From IMG/VR virus record IMGVR_UViG_3300032805_000104, positions 1 to 26,083 of that record: DNA of 26,083 nt; one strand, 5' to 3'. Positions 1 through 6,057 of this stretch are shown piece after piece (the first letter of the stretch is position 1; each line of letters starts with the position of its first letter). Below the pieces are notes generated by a model. It was given only the letters and a program-made list of their open reading frames with translations. It made no database searches and had not been told where the DNA came from. Source of the DNA: a virus. A program made the translations under genes and the position numbers.

Positions 1-90
1 AGGAAGTCGCCGCCCCGGAAGTTGCCGCCGAGAAAATTGCCGCCGTGGAAGTCGCCGCCGAGAAAATTGCCGCCGAGGAAGTTGCCGCTA
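1..90. repeat. 15-bp tandem repeat encoding pentapeptides
   Basis: Six copies of a degenerate 15-bp unit, with a GCCGCC core each time, run from the left edge to about base 90. The period equals five codons and the unit is translated in the leftward pentapeptide gene, so it is a coding repeat rather than a CRISPR or an iteron. Confidence 0.8.
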
Positions 91-191
91 TTCCAAGTTA
101 CCCAACCATAAACGGATACTTGTACATCGGCATTGCTGGTAATGGCGTCTTTTAACCATTGAGGGGCATTTTTACATTCACTGATCTTCAT
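1..191 (-). CDS. Pentapeptide-repeat protein, 3' part cut by window edge
   Basis: The leftward reading frame starts at the ATG whose complement is 189-191 and stays open to the edge, giving 63 codons. After a 35-residue non-repeat head the protein becomes a string of five-residue units of the form G-[ND]-F-x-G (for example GNFLG, GDFHG), the A(D/N)LxX-type pentapeptide pattern that folds as a right-handed quadrilateral beta-helix. An AAAGGAA Shine-Dalgarno lies about 6 bases before the ATG. Pentapeptide proteins include DNA-gyrase-protecting DNA mimics and many proteins of unknown role; the function here cannot be told, because the size and C-terminus are missing. It follows the RHH gene and a 24-codon ORF on the same strand, probably in one transcript. 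Confidence 0.8.
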   Translation of the reverse strand, partial: MKISECKNAPQWLKDAITSNADVQVSVYGWVTWNSGNFLGGNFLGGDFHGGNFLGGNFRGGDF

Positions 192-252
192 TTTCTATTC
201 CTTTCTGCGGATTGGTGCTGCGCTCAATCGGCACAACTGGAGATGGATTCAT
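178..252 (-). CDS. 24-residue leader ORF overlapping the pentapeptide gene start
   Basis: The leftward frame starts at ATG (252-250) and stops at TGA (180-178), giving 24 residues beginning MNPSPVVPIE. A strong Shine-Dalgarno, AGGAG, sits at 265-261, 8 bases before the start, stronger than the one of the next gene. The ORF ends 14 bases inside the pentapeptide gene in another frame, an arrangement typical of translational coupling or a leader peptide. No homology is recognised. It could instead be a chance ORF, but the good ribosome site and the overlap argue for translation. Confidence 0.45.
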   Translation of the reverse strand: MNPSPVVPIERSTNPQKGIENEDQ

Positions 253-278
253 TGCTTAATCTCCTGAAAATGTTTATG

Positions 279-431
279 TTACTTCTTCTCTACAGCTTCC
301 CGTAGAGCGTTGATGATAAATTCCCGAAGCTGAATGTCTTGCGCTCCGGCAGCGGATTTGATCTGCTTACGCAAATCCAACGGGAAGTTCCTGATGAACA
401 ATGGCCTTTCAGATTTGGCTTGTTTCTTCAT
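279..431 (-). CDS. Small ribbon-helix-helix (Arc-type) DNA-binding protein
   Basis: Fifty residues, from ATG (431-429) to TAA (281-279). The sequence has the Arc/ribbon-helix-helix plan: a short basic head, a beta-strand (PLFIRNFP, residues 10-17), helix A (residues 18-30) and helix B (QLREFIINALREA, residues 34-46). Such proteins dimerise and place the strand pair in the major groove; many are autorepressors or antitoxins. There is no Shine-Dalgarno, but a promoter lies so close that the message would begin at or next to the ATG (leaderless). A 16-bp near-palindrome overlaps that promoter and is the likely operator. It is probably co-transcribed with the 24-codon ORF and the pentapeptide gene. 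The family call is by pattern recognition. Confidence 0.75.
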   Translation of the reverse strand: MKKQAKSERPLFIRNFPLDLRKQIKSAAGAQDIQLREFIINALREAVEKK

Positions 432-434
432 GCT

Positions 435-450
435 GATAATCTAGCTTATC
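435..450. promoter_or_regulatory. Near-palindromic operator candidate (GATAA...TTATC)
   Basis: GATAATCTAGCTTATC matches its own reverse complement at 14 of 16 positions. It covers the -10 box of the leftward promoter. A third GATAATCT copy lies at 453-460 within the same promoter spacer. GATAA half-sites 11 bp apart fit the one-turn spacing at which RHH dimers usually bind. Inference: autorepression site for the RHH protein at 279-431. Confidence 0.5.
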
Positions 451-466
451 TGGATAATCTTGTCAA
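438..466 (-). promoter_or_regulatory. Sigma70-like promoter for leftward operon, leaderless
   Basis: On the minus strand a perfect -35 (TTGACA, complement of 461-466) is followed by a 17-base spacer and a -10 TAGATT (complement of 438-443). Only six bases separate the -10 from the ATG at 431, so transcription would start at about the start codon, giving a leaderless message. Confidence 0.6.
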
Positions 467-488
467 GAGAAAAGTTGCGTGGTGGGGT

Positions 489-494
489 TATAAT
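489..494 (+). promoter_or_regulatory. Possible rightward -10 box (TATAAT)
   Basis: An exact TATAAT precedes and overlaps the ATG at 493. No good -35 lies 16-18 bases upstream. If it works as a promoter, RNA would begin near 500-502 and the true terminase start would be the ATG at 505 rather than 493. Weak call. Confidence 0.3.
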
Positions 495-948
495 GAGCAG
501 CATTATGGCGCGACCGAGCGAGTATGACGTTGAAATCGCGGCGGATATTTGTTTGGCGATGTCCACAAAATCTCTCGGGCTCGCGGCGATCTGTGATTCC
601 GATTCGCGCTTTCCAGACCCTAAGACGTTCTATCGATGGATGTTGGATCACGAAGAATTACGCCAATTGTACGCGCGCGCGAAAGATGCTCAGTTGCAGG
701 TTTTGGCCGATGAGATCCAGCAGATCGCAGACGAGCCTCAGCCGGGCGAAGTCATTACAATCAAAGGTGATGAGCGCGAAGTGAAGATCGCGGATATGCT
801 TGAGCACCGCAAGCTGCGCATTGAGTCGCGCAAGTGGTTGTTGGCAAAACTGGCTCCGAAGAAGTACGGTGACAAGCTACAGCACACGGGCGCGGACGGC
901 GAAGGCCCGGTCTCATTTGTGGTAAAGTCCATCCTAGATAAGGAGTAA
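493..948 (+). CDS. terS: Terminase small subunit
   Basis: About 151 residues. TerS recognises the phage packaging site and feeds DNA to the large subunit. The N-terminus has a helix-turn-helix style segment with the MARPSEY opening common in this family, then SLGLAAICDSDSRFPDPKTF and a W-x-x-x-H tract. The C-terminal half ends in the family signature RKWLLAKLAPKKYGDK (about residues 116-131). Length is normal. Start choice is uncertain: ATG 493 has GGTGGGG five bases upstream, while ATG 505 gives the family-typical MARPS start and suits the TATAAT at 489; a TTG at 460 is unlikely. It is the first gene of the rightward block, with TerL 0.8 kb downstream after two small genes. Confidence 0.85.
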   Translation: MSSIMARPSEYDVEIAADICLAMSTKSLGLAAICDSDSRFPDPKTFYRWMLDHEELRQLYARAKDAQLQVLADEIQQIADEPQPGEVITIKGDEREVKIADMLEHRKLRIESRKWLLAKLAPKKYGDKLQHTGADGEGPVSFVVKSILDKE

Positions 949-951
949 GCG

Positions 952-1311
952 ATGCCTTCGTATATCACTTCACCGGCTACGCAACAGGTCAATGCGCTCT
1001 ACCCCGGCAACTCGCTCGCGCTGGTCAACGATGCTAGTAAAGACACGGGCGTGACCAAAACCATTCAGTTTGCGGTTGGTCCCGATCCTCTGGGAAACTA
1101 TAGGCTTACGCTCAACAACACCACGAACCAGACGGCTACAGTCAACCAGGCAGCCAGCGACGCCGATGCGAACTACCAGCCTTATAGCGATGAGGGCACG
1201 GCGATTACGCTGGCTACCAATACCAGCAAGACATTCTATTGCGCCGGCCCATGGATACGCTGCAGCTTCAGCTCGGCGCCTACGTCGGGCAACCTTGTCG
1301 TAAGCCGCTAG
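952..1311 (+). CDS. Small beta-rich virion-type protein, function unknown
   Basis: 119 residues, rich in Thr, Asn, Ala and Ser, with alternating hydrophobic positions that suggest a beta-sandwich, and a closing segment GNLVVSR. It has no signal peptide, membrane segment or catalytic motif. It starts three bases after the small terminase stop behind AAGGAG (940-945, six-base spacing), the same strong ribosome site seen before the capsid gene and two other virion-type genes. Composition resembles small decoration or tail-associated phage proteins, but I do not recognise a family, and its place between the terminase genes does not settle the role. Confidence 0.65.
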   Translation: MPSYITSPATQQVNALYPGNSLALVNDASKDTGVTKTIQFAVGPDPLGNYRLTLNNTTNQTATVNQAASDADANYQPYSDEGTAITLATNTSKTFYCAGPWIRCSFSSAPTSGNLVVSR

Positions 1312-1318
1312 CTGTAAC

Positions 1319-1382
1319 GTTATACAATCAGATGGGCATTGTTATACGTTTCTGGTAGTATTGTTATACAGGAGCGTTATAC
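1319..1382 (+). repeat. Four GTTATAC boxes upstream of RHH gene (iteron-like operator)
   Basis: GTTATAC occurs at 1319-1325, 1341-1347, 1363-1369 and 1376-1382. The first three are exactly 22 bp apart, two helical turns, so they lie on the same DNA face; the fourth is 13 bp further and touches the start codon. Copies 2 and 3 share a longer ATTGTTATAC core. They fill the whole 71-base gap before the RHH gene and include its ribosome site, as expected of an autoregulatory operator. Confidence 0.7.
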
Positions 1383-1733
1383 ATGAGCAGACTGATTGCG
1401 CTGAGATTGCCTGACGATCTGGCGGCAAGGTTAGATACTCGCTGCTCGATTCGGGGGCAGTCCAAGACGGATGTGCTGATTGAGGCTATCCAGCGCGGAT
1501 GGGAAGAGGCGGCAATCAAGCCGATCCAAGCGCGGCCCGCAATCAAGCCGATCGACATCCCAGGCGTATTCATGGGCTCGCAGCTTGGAATCCCATTAGT
1601 CGGCGAGGCTGAGTTGGTAGAACGCCCGATGTGCTCCTATACTGAATACGATGGTCAGACAGGCGAGACTTACCGATGCGCGCTCACGGCGCATGGACCC
1701 AAAGTGAAGCATGTGCGCGGGACAAAGGTGTGA
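1383..1733 (+). CDS. RHH (CopG-like) regulator with C-terminal Cys/His module
   Basis: 116 residues. Residues 1-44 are a clear CopG/Arc-type ribbon-helix-helix: strand RLIALRLP, helix A DDLAARLDTR, helix B SKTDVLIEAIQRGWEEA. A linker holds a duplicated nine-residue unit (AIKPIQARP, AIKPIDIPG). The C-terminal 35 residues carry C-x14-C-x4-H-x5-H, which could bind zinc, though no standard finger is recognised. AGGAG (1370-1374) lies eight bases before the ATG. Four GTTATAC boxes fill the upstream gap, so the protein probably binds its own promoter. It sits between the terminase subunits, where it could tune packaging or late gene expression. The DNA-binding call is fairly secure; target and purpose are inferred. 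Confidence 0.75.
   Translation: MSRLIALRLPDDLAARLDTRCSIRGQSKTDVLIEAIQRGWEEAAIKPIQARPAIKPIDIPGVFMGSQLGIPLVGEAELVERPMCSYTEYDGQTGETYRCALTAHGPKVKHVRGTKV
1512..1553 (+). repeat. 27-bp spaced direct repeat inside the RHH gene linker
   Basis: GCAATCAAGCCGATC occurs at 1512-1526 and 1539-1553, a 27-bp (nine-codon) period, producing the AIKPI duplication in the linker. In frame; likely a recent slippage duplication. Confidence 0.75.
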
Positions 1734-1757
1734 TCAGCATTTAATCTGCAGGCCGAA

Positions 1758-3512
1758 ATGAAGCAAATCGAGGTTTACCTGCAGCCCAAGCAGCAGGAAA
1801 TTGGCGAGCTGATATACCGCACCGGTCCACAGGCTGCAACTTGGATTGCTGGCGGTGGAGCAAGATCAGGCGGTAAGTCAGGTGGGCTCAGACGTATCAT
1901 GCTCGATCGTCGTCTGCAAAGACCCGGTACGCCAGGGGTCATCCTTCGCCGCATCTACAAAGACGTCAACGAAAATCACATCCAGAAATACTTCGCTGAA
2001 TTCCCCGAACTGATCCCATATTGGCGCGCCACCGATCAGGAATTCCGTCTCCCAAACAAAAGCAGACTCTGCTTTCGCTACGCCGAGAACCAGCAGGCAG
2101 TCGATCAATCATTCTGGGGTCCGGAGTGGTACGACATCTTTGTCGACCAGGCTGAACAATTCACGGAACGAGAGTTGACGATCATCAAGAGCGCTAACCG
2201 CTGGCCCGGTGCTCCGGTTAATGATTGCAAGACAGGCCTGTTCTTTAACCCCGGGGGGATCGGAACTGAGTTTCTCCGCAGGGTATTTCACCAGAAGAAG
2301 TTTAATGGCAACGAAAAGCCGGGGGATTATGCTTTCGTTCACTTGTTCGGGTGGGATAACTACGGCTGGTTTGAATCGCTTGGTCTAAGCCCTAAGCAGT
2401 TCTACGCGATTCCCGACGGTTTGAAGAGCGGTGAGGAATGCCCTTATGGAGATGGTGGCGACGCGCCCGACTACATGTGCTGCCGCTTTCATTTGTTTAT
2501 TCACCGGACATCGGAAGGCCGGAAGCTCAATTCCATGCCGCCCAGTCTCAGAGCCGGTCATTTGCTCGGCTCGTTTGATTCCTTCGCAGGTCAGTATTTC
2601 GCGGGAGTATGGGATGAGTCGAAACTGATCCTTTCTGCGGCGCAGGAAGCGCAGCTCATTCAGCCGTGGTGGAATCGCTGGATGGCACATGACGATGGGT
2701 TTGTGCATCATGCTTCGATCGGCTGGGCCACAAGCGGCAAGGTCAATCCAAAGTTGTTTCAGGAAGTATTCGGAGTATCGATCAAAGAGGCCGTACCGGT
2801 GGTGGTTATTTATCGGGATCTGACAGAAGCCGAGGTTGAGCCGGGAGAATTAATCCGGCGCGCGCGCAAACTGACGACTCTTGAGGAAGCGAAAACCATC
2901 GGCCGGTATTTCCTAAGCGTGGATGCGTGGGAGAAAGATTCCAAGGGTCATTCGGTTGCCGAAGAAATCGCGCGGGAACTGCTGCGTGTGGAAAAAGTGC
3001 CTTACAAGGATCGCGAATTGCACGTGTCGTTTCCCTACCCAGAGCAGGCCGACAATGCGCGGATCGGTGGCTGGCGATATATGTATGCGATGATGAAAAA
3101 GACCGCGGATGTGCTGAACGGCTGTATGGACCCCACGCGGCAGGATGATGATTTCGACAAAGAAGGCGGGGGTTACTCGGTGAATACGCCGCTTTTGTTT
3201 ATCTCTGGGTCCTGTCAAGACACGATTGACGCGATTCCGATGGCGGTCAGGGACGATCTGCATATTGGCCGACACGAGGATATTATCAAGACGGCTACGA
3301 AGTCAGACGATGTGCTGGATCGAACGCGCTACCTGTTGAAATCGATGCTCAACCCCAAAGCGTCGGCTCCTTACCCAGTGCAAGTCGCAGAAAAAAGGCT
3401 TGAAATGGAGCAGAGCGGTGCTACGATGACGACAGTCGCCATTCAGTTGCGCAAGATGGAAGCTGAGAACAAGCGCCGCACGAAAGGCAGGAGAAGCGTA
3501 TGGGCGAGGTAA
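1758..3512 (+). CDS. terL: Terminase large subunit (packaging ATPase and nuclease)
   Basis: 584 residues, normal size. It powers DNA translocation through the portal and cuts concatemers. Walker A is GARSGGKS (residues 34-41). The Walker B strand WYDIFVD ends at D130 and continues QAEQF, so the usual DE pair reads DQ, with E133 two places later. A coupling-type NPGG lies at 164-167. The RNase H-like nuclease domain shows HDDGFVHHASIGW (D312), SVDAW (D389) and the closing SDDVLDRTRY (D517/D518), so three acidic clusters are present. The ribosome site is weak. The next gene overlaps by 13 bases. The ATPase-nuclease assignment is secure; the packaging type (headful, cos or direct repeats) cannot be told from this sequence. 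Confidence 0.95.
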   Translation: MKQIEVYLQPKQQEIGELIYRTGPQAATWIAGGGARSGGKSGGLRRIMLDRRLQRPGTPGVILRRIYKDVNENHIQKYFAEFPELIPYWRATDQEFRLPNKSRLCFRYAENQQAVDQSFWGPEWYDIFVDQAEQFTERELTIIKSANRWPGAPVNDCKTGLFFNPGGIGTEFLRRVFHQKKFNGNEKPGDYAFVHLFGWDNYGWFESLGLSPKQFYAIPDGLKSGEECPYGDGGDAPDYMCCRFHLFIHRTSEGRKLNSMPPSLRAGHLLGSFDSFAGQYFAGVWDESKLILSAAQEAQLIQPWWNRWMAHDDGFVHHASIGWATSGKVNPKLFQEVFGVSIKEAVPVVVIYRDLTEAEVEPGELIRRARKLTTLEEAKTIGRYFLSVDAWEKDSKGHSVAEEIARELLRVEKVPYKDRELHVSFPYPEQADNARIGGWRYMYAMMKKTADVLNGCMDPTRQDDDFDKEGGGYSVNTPLLFISGSCQDTIDAIPMAVRDDLHIGRHEDIIKTATKSDDVLDRTRYLLKSMLNPKASAPYPVQVAEKRLEMEQSGATMTTVAIQLRKMEAENKRRTKGRRSVWAR

Positions 3513-3829
3513 CGATTCTGGCTCTTTCATTAGCGGTTCTTGCTTTATTGATCGATGCATGGCAGCACAGAAAAAGCGCTCGAATCTCTCTCGAATCTCT
3601 ACAAGCGGAAAGAGCGCTTCGCGTCCGCACCGAAAATCTCTACAACGTGGCTATTTCCGAGCGCGACGAACTTCTCCGACAGAAGCAATTGTTGACGCAA
3701 ACCTCTCCTCGGGCGCAAGATACTCCGGGACGCACCTTCAGGGGTTCTGAGCTTCGCCGCTTGAATGAGCGGTACAATTCCGAGATGTTGGAGGCCGAGA
3801 GACCGGCCGGAATGGAGAATCATGGCTGA
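3500..3829 (+). CDS. Small membrane-anchored coiled-coil protein, unknown
   Basis: 109 residues. Residues 4-19 (VTILALSLAVLALLID) form one hydrophobic helix with no cleavage site, followed by a charged, heptad-like stretch to about residue 68 and a polar tail. The plan is N-in anchor plus coiled coil, also seen in i-spanins and various small phage membrane proteins, but there is no holin or endolysin nearby to support a lysis role. AGGAG (3489-3493) is seven bases before the ATG. It overlaps the large terminase by 13 bases and the next gene by 8, so translation is probably coupled. Confidence 0.7.
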   Translation: MGEVTILALSLAVLALLIDAWQHRKSARISLESLQAERALRVRTENLYNVAISERDELLRQKQLLTQTSPRAQDTPGRTFRGSELRRLNERYNSEMLEAERPAGMENHG

Positions 3830-4292
3830 CAAGATGAAAGGCATGGGCGGCTTGAGTAAGCTGGGAGGCAGCGAGATGGAGCGCAAGCCGAAGCCTGAGA
3901 GCATGAGCAAGGGAAAAGACGATGTGAGCGGCGAGCCGGACGAAACCGGAACCAAGACGCACACCATCGAAGAACACCCTGACGGGCATCTGGAAACGCA
4001 CATGCACGACGGCACAGCTGAGACGCATCCCGACCATCTGCACATGCTGGCGCATATCGGGCATCACCTGACCGGCGGTGACAAGCATCACGTCGCACAT
4101 CATGACGGCATGGCGATCCATACGCATGGGATCCACGAGTCGGGCGAGCATGACGGGCCGCACGAGCACAACACGGCGGAAGAGGCCAAGGAATCTCTCG
4201 GCAAGTTCTTCGACGAGGAAGCGCAGGAACCTGCGCATCAGGGCGGCGAAGGGGCTGAAGCTATGCCTGCGTATGGGGGAATGGGAGCGTAG
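3822..4292 (+). CDS. Histidine-rich phage protein, function unknown
   Basis: 156 residues from ATG 3822, which is preceded by GGAG at six-base spacing; an upstream ATG at 3765 lies inside the previous gene and would add an arginine- and proline-rich head unlike the rest. Twenty-two histidines, 21 of them between residues 47 and 116, occur mostly as H-x-H, HH or H-x-x-x-H, mixed with Asp/Glu and Gly. The head is Met/Lys/Gly-rich and the tail acidic. Comparable His-rich small proteins occur near terminase and portal genes of other podoviruses, with no settled role. Metal binding is plausible from composition. It is low in hydrophobic residues and probably largely disordered. Confidence 0.75.
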   Translation: MADKMKGMGGLSKLGGSEMERKPKPESMSKGKDDVSGEPDETGTKTHTIEEHPDGHLETHMHDGTAETHPDHLHMLAHIGHHLTGGDKHHVAHHDGMAIHTHGIHESGEHDGPHEHNTAEEAKESLGKFFDEEAQEPAHQGGEGAEAMPAYGGMGA

Positions 4293-4467
4293 GGGTTACC
4301 GCGAAAACCCGCGAGGGTTCGGGCGGAGTCCAGCCAGAGGATACTAGGAGCCGTGACCGCGAGGAACAATTAATCTGGCAAGCGGTGGCAGTCGGGAGAG
4401 ACCGGCAAACCTTAGTAAGCAGTAAGGATGTAGCCATTCACTCAAACATTGGTAAAGGAGCAGTATC
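4293..4467 (+). promoter_or_regulatory. 175-base structured leader before virion gene 4468
   Basis: No gene fits here. RNA from this gap can form a hairpin at 4299-4326 (CCGC/GCGG outer stem, AACCC/GGGTT inner stem, GCGA tetraloop of the GNRA type) and a second stem pairing 4350-4352 plus 4356-4360 with 4382-4389 around a 21-base loop. Neither is followed by a U tract, so they are not ordinary terminators. The leader ends with AAGGAG (4455-4460), seven bases before the ATG. No known riboswitch is recognised and no convincing promoter is visible. Stem formation is by hand pairing only. Confidence 0.4.
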
Positions 4468-5364
4468 ATGGCAATCTCACGTTTTGCAGGAATTTACAGC
4501 GCCTCCGACTTCGCCTACGGCATCAACACGCAGGTTCCACCCCTGCAAGTCATCGCAGGTCCGAACGCCGCGGGTTCCGGCACTCTCACGCTCGCATTCG
4601 CCAGTGTTGCATTGGCCGATGGGACGGTCATCAGTCCCCTGGCAACAACAACGCCTGTGCTGGTCGGCGCGGACTCCAACATGGAGACGCAGACACCGAG
4701 CGCAGTATCGGTGTCAACGCCGCTGGTTTACGGCTCACCAACCATCACCTACACCAACTGGACCTACCAGCATGGTAACGGCGATCAGGTCCGCTCTGGA
4801 ACCGTAGGTCTTCAGGAAGCAATCAACTATGCAGCGTTGAAGGGTGGCGGGTCGGTAGTTGTCGATGCCGTCTGGACAGCTCTCGGCGGCACGACCGCGA
4901 TGCTTCAGGCTGCTACGTGGTCCGGTGGAGTCTCGCTGATCGATAACCGTTACGGTTCGAGTCCACAGCGCACTCAAGTTGTTCTGACCAATGCGCAGAT
5001 TCTGACACTGAGCTCGACGCCTGTGCAGTTGCTCCCCGCGCCTGGAGCCGGTTACTTCTACAACATCCTCAAGGCCACGCTAGTCAACGAATGCACCGGA
5101 ACAGCTTATACCGCCGGCGGTGCGATCACGATCGGCTATGGCGCCGCGGTTACCACCCAAGCTCTGAGCGGAACCATTGCCAGCACGTTCCTTGACAGCC
5201 AGACTACGGTCCAGGTGATTCAACTCGCCGGCGCCAATCTGGGCTCAACAACCGAAGCTCTTTATGATAATCAGCCGATTGCCATCAACTGCGCCTCGGC
5301 TAACTTCGCAACCGGAACCGGAACGCTCCGCGTGAGCCTGACCTATACACTAGAGGCGAAGTAA
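4468..5364 (+). CDS. Virion structural protein candidate, function unknown
   Basis: 298 residues, dominated by Thr, Ala, Gly, Ser and Val, with alternating beta pattern throughout. No signal peptide or membrane helix. The N-terminal third is a low-complexity beta region; the middle holds a turn-rich segment ending SLIDNRYG; the C-terminal third (from about residue 170) has a VVLTNAQILTLSSTPVQLLP opening followed by APGAGYFYNI, a style I associate with phage head or fibre beta-sandwich proteins. Its own leader and strong AAGGAG site suggest high output, consistent with a decoration or head-fibre subunit. The next gene begins at the base after its stop. The specific role is not established. Confidence 0.6.
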   Translation: MAISRFAGIYSASDFAYGINTQVPPLQVIAGPNAAGSGTLTLAFASVALADGTVISPLATTTPVLVGADSNMETQTPSAVSVSTPLVYGSPTITYTNWTYQHGNGDQVRSGTVGLQEAINYAALKGGGSVVVDAVWTALGGTTAMLQAATWSGGVSLIDNRYGSSPQRTQVVLTNAQILTLSSTPVQLLPAPGAGYFYNILKATLVNECTGTAYTAGGAITIGYGAAVTTQALSGTIASTFLDSQTTVQVIQLAGANLGSTTEALYDNQPIAINCASANFATGTGTLRVSLTYTLEAK

Positions 5365-6057
5365 ATGATCCCCGGATTGGTGGTCGGAATTCCTTCCAGC
5401 GGACGCCCAGTAGACATACGCTGGGCATTCTCCTTGCAATCGATGGGAATCAATACCCCCGTAGGGTCTTTCACGACATGGATCATCGAAATAGGTCCGG
5501 ATCGGGCCGGAAACCGGGAAACGCTGGCAGAGAAAGCGCTCGAAGCGAATGCCCGGTATCTCTTCATGGTGGATGACGATACGGTTTGCCCAAACTATAC
5601 GCTGCGCCATTTGACCTACGAGATTGAAAAAGATCCCAAGATCATGGTGGCGGGCGGGATTTACTGCACGAAAGAGGCGCAACCCAGGCCTTTGGTATTT
5701 AAGCGAATCGGAGACGGTTCATTCTGGAATTGGAAGGTAGGAGACGTCTTCGACTGTGAAGGAATGGGAACAGGCTGCATGTTACTCAAGACGGAAGTAT
5801 TCAAATCACTTCCTAAGCCGTGGTTCTTTGAGCCGGACGAAGCGCCGGTAGGAGAATCGGTGACTCTCGGCAACGAGATTGTTCCGATTCAGCGCCGGAG
5901 CGGCACCGATGATCTCTATTTTTGTAAGAAGGTCATCGACGCAGGATTCAGAATCGTCGCGCACGGCGGCGTGCTGTGTGCTCACATAGGCCAAAACGGC
6001 ATCGTGTATGGAATGCCGGAAGACAGTTATCCATTCAAAAAGGATGAGGCAGCATAG
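5365..6057 (+). CDS. GT-A-like family 2-type glycosyltransferase
   Basis: 230 residues, a single compact GT-A-like domain. It opens with a first strand (GLVVGIPSSGRP) and carries the metal/nucleotide-sugar motif VDDDT (D70-D72), the acceptor-side segment GMGTGCMLLK (133-142), a late acidic pair TDDLYF (D182, D183) and H207 near the end, all expected positions for an inverting family 2-type enzyme. There is no membrane helix, so it would act in the cytoplasm, on a virion protein, a host glycan precursor or DNA bases. The ATG directly follows the previous stop, suggesting coupled production with that virion-type protein, which could therefore be its substrate (inference). Family call firm; donor and acceptor unknown. 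Confidence 0.8.
   Translation: MIPGLVVGIPSSGRPVDIRWAFSLQSMGINTPVGSFTTWIIEIGPDRAGNRETLAEKALEANARYLFMVDDDTVCPNYTLRHLTYEIEKDPKIMVAGGIYCTKEAQPRPLVFKRIGDGSFWNWKVGDVFDCEGMGTGCMLLKTEVFKSLPKPWFFEPDEAPVGESVTLGNEIVPIQRRSGTDDLYFCKKVIDAGFRIVAHGGVLCAHIGQNGIVYGMPEDSYPFKKDEAA

Noticed and set aside
1-90. CRISPR-like repeats
   Set aside because: The 15-bp units are contiguous with no spacers and encode pentapeptide repeats.
339-527. Rightward 62-codon ORF
   Set aside because: It is largely the complement of the leftward RHH gene and has no supporting ribosome site.
3390-3398. A6 run in the large terminase as a -1 frameshift site
   Set aside because: Codons are GAA-AAA-AGG, which is not the X-XXY-YYZ register for -1 slippage, and no useful alternative frame follows.
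4299-4326. Hairpin as intrinsic terminator
   Set aside because: No U tract follows and the stem has an internal loop.
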